Assembly: GCA_015179025.1 (NCBI GenBank)
Contig: WHUX01000094.1
Coordinates: 62,001 to 126,000, forward strand
Source: Terfezia claveryi
Taxonomy: Eukaryota; Ascomycota; Pezizomycetes; Pezizales; Pezizaceae
DNA: 64,000 bases
Direction of reading: 5' to 3'
A model generated the notes under the pieces. It had not been told where the DNA came from, made no database searches, and saw nothing but the letters and a program-made list of their open reading frames with translations. Within the stretch, counting starts at the first letter, position 1; every line of letters begins with the position of its first letter. This document shows, in pieces, positions 33,813-46,000 of the stretch. The translations under genes were made by a program, and so were the position numbers.

Positions 33813-34085
33813 CTCTACGAGGGTCTGATCGAGACTAGACTGGTTGGCACATTTATAGTCTGGTTGGCACAACACCCTCGTAGAGAGTGGTCACACACGG
33901 CAAGGCCCGCCTAGAAGGTTAGTCATATCTATGAGTCTGGTTGGCACAAGCCCCTCGATAGAGGAGTATTTCAGGCATGATGAAATGATGCCAACCAGAC
34001 TAAGATGGTGCCGTTTTACCAGACTACCAGAAAGGGTAGTCGATTCGAACGGGTAGGCACTTAAGGTTAGTCTGGTTGGCACGTA
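33813..34085. repeat. cluster of palindromic micro-elements upstream of TRM61
   Basis: 33813-33885 is a 73-bp composite: ctctacgaggg at the left end and ccctcgtagag at the right, enclosing gagggtctgatcgagacta and two tagtctggttggcac motifs. 33933-34002 is a second, 70-bp copy with inverted agtctggttggca ends. A single end lies at 34068-34082. All sit within 100-370 bp of the TRM61 start and may influence its promoter. Confidence 0.8.
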
Positions 34086-34177
34086 ACAGGGGTGTAAATG
34101 AAGGTCTTGGCAGGGTGTATCTACTTCATTTTTTAGTTTAGAAATTGCTCCCATCAACGCTACTTGCCAATCCAGAG

Positions 34178-35944
34178 ATGACTGCTCAGGAACCCTCTCC
34201 AATTCCCTCCACCTTCCTCCACCCACCCCCTACGATTCGGCCCTCTCCTACCCCAATCATTGTTCACCTTCGTCGCGATCAGCTGCTCGCACTTGAACTC
34301 AACCCTTTTAAAACAACTCCAAATGAGACCTTAAATACCCGATTTGGACACTTTCCACACAAAACATTGCTCGGGGTCCAATGTGGCTCCCAGGTCAAAT
34401 CATCACTAGTTGGCAATGATCGCAAGCGGAAACGGAATGGCGAAGCGGAGGATGATGGTGCTGGAGGGGACGCCCCGTCAGGATTCATTCATGTACTCGC
34501 ACCAACCCCGGAGCTATGGACCATGAGTCTGCCCCACAGGACGCAAGTGGTGTATACTGCTGATAGCAGTTATATCCTACACCGCTTGAGGACGAGGCCT
34601 GGGATCCATATAATAGAGGCAGGCGCCGGGAGTGGAAGTTTCACGCATGCAGCTGTGCGCGGGGTATACAATGGTTACCCAACTGGCATTGGTTCGAAAG
34701 GGAAGGTTTTCAGTTATGAGTACCATGCACCAAGGGCAGAAAAATTGAGGGAGGAGATTAGAGAACATGGGTTGGAAGGATTGGTAGAGGTAACACAAGG
34801 CGACGTGTGTAAAGATGGATTCAGGTTACAAAAGGGGAGAGATATGAGGAACAATGCTACGGATGGACAAACAGAGTTAGAGGAGGGCGTAGAGAAGATG
34901 GGCGTTAATGGAGATGTTTGTGAAGAAGACAGCGAAGAAAGCCCCGAAGCTACAGCCGTGTTTCTGGATTTACCGGCCCCTTGGTACAGTACCGTCCCCT
35001 GATTTGATTGATATGTATCACATTAACCCGAACCTTTTAGGCTTGTAGTACCTCACTTGACACGTAATCACCAAGTTCCAACAGCACCACTCCCAATTCC
35101 GTCCCTTGATACCCCAGTCCCTCCTACAACTACAGGAACTCCAATTTCTGCAACTCCTGCGTCTCCCACGACCACTAATCAAACGCTTATATCTAAGATT
35201 ACCAAATCATGGGGCCCACTTCATCCAACTCTTCCAGTGCAAATATGTACATTTTCACCCTGTATCGAACAAATTCATCGTACGGTCTCCGTTCTCCGCA
35301 AGCTCTCCTGGACTGAGTGCGAGATGGTTGAAGTTCAGCACCGGAAGTTAGAAGTCAGGAGACAAAGGCCAGGGGGGATGGCAGGCGCAGATGGGGCATA
35401 TTCAAATATAGAAGAGGCGGTTAACAAATTGAAAGGCGTTGTAGGATGGAGAAAGCGCCCCATTGATGAAACTAAGGAGGATGTAGCAAGGAAGGGAAGG
35501 GAAAATAACAATAAAAGGAGAAGGGATTTCGAGGAGCAAGATGAGGATCCCATTGTCACAACACGCTTAGAGCCCGAGCTGAAGACCCACACAAGCTATC
35601 TTCTGTTTGCAACTCTTCCACCTCCATGGTCTGCAGCCGATGAGGAAGCGGCAAGATTACGAGTGGAATTGGAGAAGGCGAGGTACGTCGTGGAACGGGA
35701 CAGTAATGGAGTCAGTACGTGGAAAAAGGAAAAAGAGACAAAGAAAGGAAAATATGGACACCTGCCTGGCACGGCAGGTGACGGGAGCGAAACCAAGGGG
35801 CTAACGAGAAAGGAGCGAAAAAAGCTCGAGAGAGCGGAGCGATATAAGAAGGATAAGCAAGGCCAGGAAGAGGGGCGGCAGAATGGAGGTATCGCAACCG
35901 GTGAAGGAAAGAACTATGCCAGTGAGATGATGGAAATTGAGTAG
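34178..35944 (+). CDS. TRM61: tRNA (adenine58-N1)-methyltransferase catalytic subunit
   Basis: Exons 34178-34983 and 35041-35944 give 569 aa. The GTACAG...TTTTAG intron splits the W codon of DLPAPW. The sequence shows the family's N-terminal barrel-like region, then HRTQVVYTADSSYILHRL. The S-adenosylmethionine motif IEAGAGSGSFTHA follows, then YEYHAPRAEKLREEI and the catalytic FLDLPAPW. Downstream, ICTFSPCIEQIHRTV and WTECEMVEV are typical of GCD14/TRM61. It pairs with TRM6 to make m1A58 in tRNA, including initiator tRNA-Met, in the nucleus. Two low-complexity insertions (RKRKRNGEAEDDGAGG; a long Pro/Thr linker) and a basic tail make it longer than yeast Trm61. Confidence 0.93.
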
Positions 35945-36630
35945 GAAATAATGGCTTAGTCTCGTATGGATAGCCTACATAGGTATTACGAACCGACCCT
36001 CGCGAAGGGCATAAAATACAGCCAAGGTTCTTCTTTCAGTTTGTCAAATTTTCCACATTAGATAGTTAAATGTACCCAACGTTGGTTACAACGGAAAGTC
36101 ATGATCGGGTGGGTCAGTCACGTGTGGGGGGTTGTCTTCTTGGTGCCAACCTTAAGGACCCCGACGACACAACAACCCCAGCAATCACAAAACACACTTC
36201 GACTTTTTGACCAGTCTCTGCTTTCAGACAAACGATAAATGTTTGTGATACTTGTGCTTTACCACGATGCTCTTTAGGACGACCATGGGACGCGTGATTT
36301 TGTTGGTTACAGGTCTACGTTGCAAGCTGTCTGTGGCAAGCTTCTCGCAAGAAGTGGTCTTGAACACCTTCATCTCTGACACTGGCTAGCCTAGCTGCCA
36401 TATGATTTGGCGGAGAAAAATGTGACATTGAGGGTATTTAAGAAATCCAAAAGGTATATACATCAAGAAGAAATTGAAATATGCACAAGAATTGGCCCCC
36501 TTGTTGTCCCTGCTTTGTACATTGAGAGCTTATTTACAGCCGTTGAGAAACTGACCTCTGTGGTAAATCAAGAACTCTAAACCACAATCATATGGCATCA
36601 CCAAAACTTTTTTGAGAGATGAAAACCATC
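35945..36630. other. intergenic, no gene seen
   Basis: Space between the 3' ends of two convergent genes. No ORF worth listing. Confidence 0.6.
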
Positions 36631-37308
36631 TTACCCGTTACGACCAATCCTCACATAAATTCCTCTAGGGTATCCTTCCGGTGGGTAATACATCCCTCCT
36701 GTCACCGCCCAATGATAGAAAAACTCTGGTTTCCACGAACATGAGTTCGGGACATTCTTCGCCCACTCAGCGAGTGTATAACACAAAACACTGTACCCCA
36801 ACGGGGCACACAGGTCAACACAGGCAGTGCCATAGAGCATCATCCGGGTGCAAGAAAAAGCCCCTGGCCGGGCTCCCGCAATCTGATAGCATCTTTTCTT
36901 GGTTCCGAGTGCAACTAGAGCACGAATCGCTTCAATGACCTCCCAGGTTTTTGTTTCTCGATTTCGATCGCAATTAACAGCCTGGGGACTAAGGATTAGA
37001 TCACTAGGGTCTGGCACAGGACTCGGATCTTGGGTGGGGGCTGCGGAGACTACTTTGGAAGCTAGCATGGATCTTGTTGTGCTTCTTTCCACTGAGGTTT
37101 CGGTAGTGGCGGCCTCATTGCTTGAGGTAGCCATAGCTGGTGTTTCTGCCATTGGGGCCGGTGCTGTAGGGGAAGCTGTTGATGAGACTGGGACAGCTGA
37201 TACACGGTATTTCTGCCGAGGCTCAATTTCATCGAGTCTCAGAATTGGGGTTGCCTGAACGCAGACAAAGGTTAAAAAGCATGAGGCAAGAATCATTGCT
37301 AGGTGCAT
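36631..37308 (-). CDS. small secreted cysteine-containing protein
   Basis: A 225-residue ORF with a signal peptide (MHLAMILASCFLTFVCVQA). A Ser/Thr/Ala/Pro-rich linker of about 80 residues, probably O-glycosylated, follows. The compact C-terminal domain has seven Cys: NCDRN, KKRCYQ, FSCTRM, TACVDLC, VLCYTL and NSCSW. The spacing resembles fungal small secreted proteins with conserved Cys and an internal AI..L helix. I cannot assign it to a named effector or killer-protein family. The frame ends at GRNG; the stop overlaps a ggtaag sequence, so a further 3' exon is possible. Confidence 0.65.
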   Translation of the reverse strand: MHLAMILASCFLTFVCVQATPILRLDEIEPRQKYRVSAVPVSSTASPTAPAPMAETPAMATSSNEAATTETSVERSTTRSMLASKVVSAAPTQDPSPVPDPSDLILSPQAVNCDRNRETKTWEVIEAIRALVALGTKKRCYQIAGARPGAFSCTRMMLYGTACVDLCAPLGYSVLCYTLAEWAKNVPNSCSWKPEFFYHWAVTGGMYYPPEGYPRGIYVRIGRNG

Positions 37309-40300
37309 TTTTTAAGAGAATACATAGGATAAGTCGGAGGTGGGAGATGGAGGAAGCTAGCTGTAGTAGACTCTGCCAGGAGCCTGAATTGAGCCAGAGT
37401 CAACGAAATTGAGGAATGTCAAGCCTGGTATGTCATCCATGAGTCTTGCTTCTAACTACTATCTTCAAATAATCTAAACTATATGACACTGCCCCTAGCA
37501 GGGATGGACGGGTTATAGGGAATGAGATCTCCATCAGCTTCTTTCCCTTGTCTGAATTTCCAGTTGCCGTTGACGAAAACCTAGCTTTGAGGTTGCGGGC
37601 ATTGGCTTGGAAGCGAGATATCGGATTTGGACCTCTTCTGCTGATCTTTTTGATTTTGATAGACCAAAATTTGGAAGGGCATTTGCGTATGGAAATTTTT
37701 GGTGGGGTTTCATGGCAATATAGAAATTTTTATTATGCTATATCGAATGTCTAACTTACATACAGGCAAGAGTTATTATTTGTCAAGTTTTACCACAGGC
37801 GAGGCTTATGTGGTCTTTTATGCACCCGAGGACCATCAAAGGACAGTGAAAACTGCGTGCGCAACCGTTGAGGGTATGGTGTACAATCACTGTATGGTCT
37901 GCAGTGATACACGTTCTTACGGCTTGCTCATTCACGGCAACCAACACGGGTGTCTTATGATCTACAACCATTCCGGAAGACTTCACCAAACGTTTAAGGT
38001 TCATGGCAAATCGCCGCAAGGGGTGAGGAGAAGATTCATGCAATGCAAGGCGATTGCTCTCCGACCTTTCGGAGTCGAAGTAGGCGGGATATTTGACAAC
38101 CCTGTTGGTGGTTGTAATGTCAACTAAACTTGCTGCAACATAATCACAAGCTCCGTATCTCATACACGGTCGTCCTACTGAGTGATAGCTATATCTTAGA
38201 ATGCATCATAAATACCAATTGACGATTCTGACGGCAACTAAAAGGTTTCTTTCACCTCTTGGTATTCCACTGCAAGCTACCGTCTGGTACGACTCTGGGA
38301 AAGTGCCAGAAAGTCCTCTTGGTCCCTCGTGGAGCGACCCCGAGAATACCGGTAAAACTGCAGATCTATCTTGTGCTCACACACATGATGAACGCCTTGG
38401 AGCCTCGAATAAGCTGCTATTTTCGCTTAACAACCGGGAGTTAACTTGGTGCTTCGGATGCGTATTATGGCCATTTTATCAACATATTGAGGGAATCCAT
38501 TACCAACAGACCTCGCAAAGGGAAGGCTTTTTTTTAATGGCAGTAACAAACTATGATATGGCTTGCATCGGGAAATGGCACAGAAAACTTCAATAAGTGG
38601 ACTGATATATACATCTCAGAAGCTGAACTCCGTCTCTCTGACTACGACTCCTCACGTGGTGGTTACCCTAGAGCTTACAACAAAAATAATTGGAAGACAC
38701 GGTTAGCAGCTGTACACCAGACTTCATTGTCGTCGAATTGGTACCTGGGGCAATTGTATAACAGTTAATGTATACCGGGGAATTCCGATAATTAACACAT
38801 CACAACCACAAATAATGAACACCCACTCCTTGCCAGCAATAACATAACAGTAAAGCGGAGGACCTTTCTGGGTCTTGTCTGCAATTGTTCCATTGAAAGG
38901 CTGTACTCTCGAGGGCATTTTTAATGATATCAAAAACAGTAAGAGTTGTTTTCTCCTAAAATGGAAGCACGGAAACCTCAATTGACTCAGGTTGCAAATT
39001 TCAATCAAATACCACACCTAAATTGATCTGGGCTATAGCGTTTAGAATTATTTTGAAGAAAAATAACGAAAGCTGCGTCAAGAGAAATCTGAAGAAGATG
39101 TGATCATAGAATGTGCGGGCAGAAGCTTTACATTCGAGACTTATCATAATGGTGCCATGTCATGGCCGGACACCAACGACGCTTCCGGCTTGCCCTGTCT
39201 CTTTGCATGTCTGCATGGCTGCTGGCTTCCATCGTACATTGACATTGACATATATTCTGGAATCATATATGGAGTAGGCATAGCATTTATACTCTCGGGC
39301 CAGTACATACAAACCAAGCAATCAAGCAATCCACACATGTTGGCATACGGATAGAATTTGCCAAGCCATCTTTGGGTTGGCATTTGATAACCACCACAAT
39401 ATCAATTCTCTCGCCTGATTCGCGTATCTTCAGAAAAAGTATCGGGTTCTAGCCTTTCCCCCTCATCGAGTCAGGGCGATATTGACATATCGATTAACTT
39501 AGCTTTGTGGGGTACGTATGTGGTGTAACATTCTCAACTAGAAAGTGCTCTATGCTAATTGAAATGCAAGGATGATGTTGGAAGATTGTACAGTGAAATC
39601 TACAGCGGACCCTAATCCAAACAGATTGCCCATGGCCACAAAACATAGGCTATCATAGCCACAGGGGATATATTTGTCACATGTTCAGGGCGGAAGTGCG
39701 GCTTCGTCGGGAAGCCCTGCATCCTTCAACCTCCCATATGCTGTTGGTGGCTCGTGAGAACCAACAAAGACCAACCGCGAACTACGTAGCTGTTTGTTTC
39801 GACCCGGCGTTCCGCCACGGTCATTTTTCTAGCTTACATCACGGGTCCGTAAATTATCTGATTTGGTATGCAATATATTAGTATCATCATATATCTATAT
39901 TAATGCGGAGCAACGTGACCAGGGCAAGGTGATATGTTTATATACGCATAAATAGCAGTGTATAGCAGTAGCGAAGGCGTTGCGGATATAGGGGGTGGTG
40001 GTTTTGTTTAAGATCCTTTTTATTCTCTGCAAAGCTTGTCTGTAGTTCTCTATCAGAGGGGGTACGTGAGGGGTGGAAGGGGGCCAGGCAGCATACTAGG
40101 CATGCCTTAGGAATGCGTTGCCTCTTTAATGAATATTGAGTTACCCTCCAATATACCATCCATCACGGGGTAGTGCGGGTAGTGAATCAAAGTGTTTTTT
40201 TTTTTTTTTGAATTCCTCAATAAGTTTGTAAGCAATCACTCTATAAGTAGGGTTTAGAATGGATGTTAGGCTCTTGCTAAAGAGTATTGTAAGTGGATGT

Positions 40301-41159
40301 AACGCTGGAAATGGAGTGGGTTATCAAACTTTACATGCTTTTGATGGGTAGGGATTGTTGTTTATTTCTACTTGCTGTTTGACTGAAACATATTTGGATT
40401 GGAACTACCAGCATGACTCAGCTTCAATTTACAACGAGTACGGTTTGGTATTAGGTTCAAAAGAATACTCTCTATGCGTAGATTCTCTTGAGCTATTGGG
40501 TACTTTGATATCCATTTCATTCGATAGAGCTATCTTAGCATTACCTCCCCCCCTTTACCAGAATGGCCTCACTTAATTTTAAGTTATATGGCATGAGGAA
40601 GGTGTGTAGGAGACTCTCCTCATTGTATACATTCTCTGGAAGGTATTGAAAGGTTGATTTTGAGTTCTTACGACTGGGGTATCCGAAGATATACCCCATT
40701 TCCCCGTCTCCATAGCCCACCCTCGGGAACAACTCTCCATACATAGACATATTCCGGGTCGAGATTGCTCAGATCCCAAACGAGAAGATGGAAACACTGG
40801 GTTTCGCCTCGTCAAAGCCTTTTTGTGACCGTCCTATCCAACAATCGCCCCCCCCCAAAAAAAAAAAAACTCTTTTTATATCTCACCTGCTCACCTCCCT
40901 TCCTAGGGTTTTACAAACTTCACCAGACCATACTTCAAGTCTAATATGTGTTTTAAGCACGCTTCTGTGGTTGGGACTTCTTTGGCGTCGAGACATTAAG
41001 TAAGAGTAAGGAAGACCTCAACATCTTTCAGAATGGTTCAATTCTTCCACGAGGTCCGAGAGGGTGTAAAGAGTCATGAGACGGGGTCTTTAATTCCAAA
41101 AATTCTATCACAGTATCCACAGCCACAACCACCACCAGCACCAGTGTCGGAAACAGCCA

Positions 41160-41247
41160 CTCAAGGGGGGCTCTCTCGACCAAGGGGAGCTGTCTCGGCA
41201 AAATGGGAGCTCTCTCGACCAAATGCGAGCTTTCTCGACCAAAGGGG
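41160..41247. repeat. about 20-bp tandem repeat (gctctctcgaccaaa)
   Basis: Four diverged units of gggagctctctcgaccaaa, each about 20 bp. Not coding. Confidence 0.7.
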
Positions 41248-41359
41248 GTTTCTTTGCTGAGCTAAGTATGACAACTTGGGGTCATATCTGTTACCGGGGT
41301 TGAAATCTGGTGGCGGAAAGATAGGTTGAAGAGGAGGTTGACGAGAGGTGATGGTGACG

Positions 41360-41583
41360 GTGGGGGGTTTGATATAGAGAGGTTAGGGGGGTTGATATTG
41401 AGAGATGCAGATGGAGATAGAGGTGGGACAGGGGGAATATGTAAGCTCCAAATCTGGTTATATGACTTACCCCCAACCTCTCAATATCAACTCCCCCAAT
41501 CTCTTAATTTCAACCTCTCTGACCTCTTAATATCAACCCCTCTAGCCCGTTGATATCAACCCCCCAATCTCTTTATATCAATG
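41360..41583. repeat. inverted minisatellite with gttgatatca words
   Basis: The right part (41470-41583) has four or five units of roughly 28 bp, such as cctcttaatatcaacccc. The left part (41360-41405) carries the same words in the opposite orientation (ggggggttgatattgagag). The whole can fold back on itself. Confidence 0.7.
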
Positions 41584-41811
41584 GCATTATATAAATTATA
41601 ATATTAACTCAATCTCATAGCTAGGTGTATTCTCAGGGCCGGCACAACAAAAATAGAGGGTTTTTCCACGTCCCGGTCAGTCATTAGTATCTAGGGAGTA
41701 TAAATCCCTCTCATATTTACCTATGGACATTTTGGGAGCCGTGAGGTGGATAGGGCAAATTCTGAATAATAATACAATGGCCTTTGTTCGAGAACAATAA
41801 CTCAATGGTTC

Positions 41812-42464
41812 TAGTCTGGTTGGCACACCACTGGTATGAGTTGCTGCCGTAGCAGGAGATCAGTGGTGCAAGTCTCGACTATGTCCTTTTCACCACATCT
41901 AATCGATACATATAAGCAAAAAGTCTCGGCCCGAAAGGTATAGTATGTACGTACCACCTGCCAGATATATTGGGAATTTACTGTAGTTTAGAACAACCTA
42001 CAGTATGATGTAGGTATGATGTTCTGGGGAACCAACTGGTCCGGTTGCACAACCCCCTCGTAGGAACCCACTGCCGCTTGGCGTTTTCCGAATGCTCCCA
42101 TGAGGTTATCGCCATCTGGAATGTCTTATACAGGCCTTATATTCACGGTGGACTTCTCTCTCTCTTTTGGCTCATCTGCTTGGAAGTCTACTATCGTTCA
42201 TTTGTGCTTCTTGCCTTGTTACTTATTCTTTTCCCATGACGAGGAGTATGCATGAACTTGGAACTCCAATTGCAAAACACTTACAAATATATGTAGCCAA
42301 ACCTCAATAGAATTTTTTTTTTCTTCTTTCAGAAGTAGATTGTATGACGCAATGTAATAATCTGGCCATGGGTCAATCGAGATCTCGCAACCAATCTCCA
42401 TCTCCGTATGCGGGAAGGGTCTAGTCTGGTTGGCTCACAGGAGGGTGTTGTGCCAACCAGACTA
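41812..42464. repeat. palindromic micro-element copies
   Basis: A lone end, tagtctggttggcac, is at 41812-41826. A degraded composite end is at about 42033-42062. A complete 43-bp copy, 42422-42464, has tagtctggttggc at one end and its inverse at the other. It is flanked by ggaagggtc and aaaagggtc, a 9-bp near-match consistent with a target duplication. Confidence 0.75.
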
Positions 42465-43095
42465 AAAAGGGTCACGGTAAGACATATGGACGGTTCAGAA
42501 AAAATCAATGTGACTGGTTTTGGCGGACTAAGCAGACCAGTAAATTTTTTTGCAGTCTCCGTGCTAGCCTAGATTACTCTAGTCTATACAAGACCTCTCG
42601 TTATAACGGACGGCTTCTTTAAAATATATAACATATATATCTACTTCTCCAGCCCCTGCTTTGTTTATCTCGCAAATCAGCTTATAAAATTCCAGTAGAC
42701 CCTGTCAGGCCAATATAGCATGAAACTTGGCACACTACTAACACGGTTTACGGCTGGTGTGAAGTTAATTGTACCTTAGGGAAGAGAAAAGGTTCTGACC
42801 TCTGGGTACCGGTGTTGTTTGAAGTGGAAACTACTGGGACGATAAGCAATTGGAATTTGCTACCTATCATAACCTGCTCAGCAACAAGCAAGGCCAATAA
42901 AGCAATAAAGCCGTCGAATCACATCCTACTAAACCATAATATCACCAGGGTATTGCACAACACAGCCGGGTGCGATCACTCTGCTTTGCGGAACGGCTAC
43001 GGTACTTAGGCGATTTGCGAGGCCGTGGGTGAGCCTTATTGTATTACTCACTTAAAACCCTGGCGGGGACAGATAATGAGCTATTATCTTGCCTG

Positions 43096-46000
43096 ATGAG
43101 CAGCCTCCGCATCGGAGAGAGTTCTGTGGGGCCTGGATCGGGACAGGAATGTGAGACAACATACGAGGGGATATTAGATCGGGGAGGGGAAGGGATACGA
43201 GGCTCAGAAATACCGTTGATTGAAGGTCATCCGACTGGTAGTAACTTTAACCACGTATTCAACCACATTGAAGTAACGTCCGCAAAACGACATTCCCATC
43301 CCCCATTATTACCTGAGAAGCATTACGATAGCAATATTAGCGAGACTCAGAGTACGACAGCTTATACATCCCTGCAATCGGAGCTTGACCCAGGAGCCAG
43401 TGTTGAGCTACGAGACCTTTCTGCCCCTGGATTACATACCCTCTGGAGTAGGGAGGAGCAGTTGACTCCAAACTCGAGCTCTGCACAAAGCTCTCAAGGA
43501 GGACTGATCATGACGCTCCTTCACCACTTGAAGACGGTACTTCTCCCCTCATCCCCAGCGACAGGGGTGAGCTCGTATGGTGCGATACCGACGATACCGA
43601 TTTACAGTGATACGTCGTCCTTAGAAGGGGAAACTGGGAGCGATGAAGAAGTTCGTCGGGGGTGTGATGAGATAGATAATCATGTGGAGCAAGGGCAAGA
43701 TAGAGTCTATAGCGAGCGGGATGGGGAATGTGTAGTTGGAGCGCAGTCAAGGATGAGGAAGAGGAGTGGCGTGATGGGGGCCCAAATGCTGGGTCCAAGT
43801 AGAGCTCTGGGGGAGGAATTTGGAGAGAATCTGGGTATCGGTATAGGGCCAGGGCTGGGTCCGGAGGAGGCCGAGCAGTATGATGAGAATGATCCGCCAG
43901 ATAATTCACCGTATGTAAACCCAAATCAGTAATACTTCAGCAGATGGTGTGTGGTTGATATTTGGTGCCTAACAATGTGCATGTGTTTGGGGATTATAGA
44001 TATGCCGAAGTTCGAGCAGCTGTGTTGGCTTCAGATGATACCTCGCTATCAATAAACAGTAAGCAGTTTATCCCCTAATGGCTCCCATGCTAGGTAACTT
44101 ATGGTATCTTCTGGCAAACAGCACCGCGAATGTGGTTTCTCTCAATTCTATTCTCGCTGATAGGCTCGGCAACAAACCTCTTTTTTTCTCTCCGATACCC
44201 TTCCATATCTATTACCCCCGTTATTGCACTTATCCTCGCCCATCCTCTCGGTCTGCTATGGGATAGTATCTTCCGCGATTCTATTGATGAGGATTCCAAT
44301 GACCTGGAGGTGAATACACCACAGGGGGGGAAATTGAAGAAGGTGAGGAGGTGGTTGGGACAGGGGAAATGGAATCGAAAGGAGCATTGTTGTGTTTACA
44401 TTAGCAGTAATGTAAGCTTTGGGTTTGCCTTTGCAACGGATGTAAGTTAATCTCCCGAAGCCGTAGTTGTTAATTGAGTGTCGCTGACCCGCGGAGAAAC
44501 AGGTTATTGTAGAGCAAACACACTTTTACCACCAGGATCCAGGAGTGTTGTATCAGATTCTGTTGACACTCTCAACACAGATTTTGGGGTATACATTTGC
44601 AGGACTGACGAGACAGTGGTTGGTGTATCCAGGGGGTATGATTTGGCCTAGTGAGTTTTCCCATACTTTATTCCCATGTAGTCGATTTGAGTTACACGAT
44701 CTTACCTTTTTTTTTTGGTTTCGGTTGAGTGTTATCAGATCTGGAGATATACTGATTGTGGTTGTTGCATCGCTAGGTACGTTGGTGTCGACTGCCATGT
44801 TTACAACACTACATAGAGAGGAAAATATTAAGTCGGCTAAAGAAAACGAACCTGCGGCTGGGTGGACGATCACAAGATATAAATTTTTTGTAGGCACTGC
44901 TCAATTCCCCCTCTCTCCCATTTGGATACTCTTTTAACATATCCTACAGATAGTTGTCTTCCTTGTTAGCTTCCTCTGGTACTTCCTTCCGGGTCTCCTT
45001 GCACCATTCCTCAGCTATTTCAATGTCATCACATGGTTTGCTCCGAAGAGTGTTGTCATCGCGAACTTGTTTGGTGTCAGCTCTGGCTTGGGGATGTTTC
45101 CCCTCACCTTTGATTGGGCCCAAATTTCCTATACTGGGTCACCATTATTGACCCCGTTTTGGGCAGCAATGAATGTGATTACCGGATTGGTGATAGTGAT
45201 GTGGATTATCGCGCCGATAATGTGTATGTTGGACTGGACTCCCGCCTCTTTGGGGATTCTTTTTGTTGATATGAGCTACAGACTACAAGAATTATTTTTT
45301 CTCAGCCTATATGCCAGTTGTGTCAAGCGTTGTGTTTGATAACACGGGGAAGCCGTATGATGTCACCAAAATTCTTACGAAGGAATTCTTGTTTGATGGG
45401 GATGCGTATAAGAGGTACAGTAAGGTCTTTATGCCGATAACGTGAGTCCACCCCCAAACTGTCAAATTTGATATGTGAAAGCTCTCAACATAACTTCCAA
45501 GGTATAGGTACGTTCTTAGCTACGGCCTCCAATTCGCTGCTCTTGCAGCCCTCGTTACCCAAACTATCCTTTGGCATGGTAAAGACATTGTGCACCAGTG
45601 GAAGCGATCTAGACGGGCAACAAGAGTTTGGGGTACAGGTGCGGTGGATAGCGCCTATGCCCCAATCCCTGCAATCAACCCTGCTATCCTGGAGGCATAT
45701 AAGCAGCGAAAGAAGTCGATGAAGCAAATTCCGAGAGGACTGTCAGGACATAGAAGTAGGAGTTTCCGTAGAAACTCCGTAGATGAGAGGGCATTTATTG
45801 ATCTAATGGATGGGGAGGATGTGCATATGAGGTTGATGAGGGCGTATAAAGAGGCACCACCAAGTTGGTATTTGATGACGTTTGGGGTGATGCTTGTGGT
45901 GGGTATTTTTGTTGTTGAGTAGTAAGTACTCAGGTTCTTTCATCTGATGTAGGGTTCTAGAACTGATGTTCCGGATGGGTGTAGTTATCCAGTACACTTG

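Larger units (their letters stand above)
37309..43095. other. gene-poor stretch, 5.8 kb
   Basis: No gene I can support. Overlapping ORFs of 120-140 codons occur on both strands around 37.7-38.6 kb, with no signal peptide, motif or obvious coding bias, so neither strand can be preferred. Minisatellites and micro-elements are listed separately. T-run at 40195-40211, A-run near 40857-40870. Confidence 0.5.

Noticed and set aside
37699..38163. Overlapping 126-142 codon ORFs on opposite strands
   Set aside because: Neither strand shows a motif, signal peptide or splice-supported extension. I could not choose between them or exclude chance.
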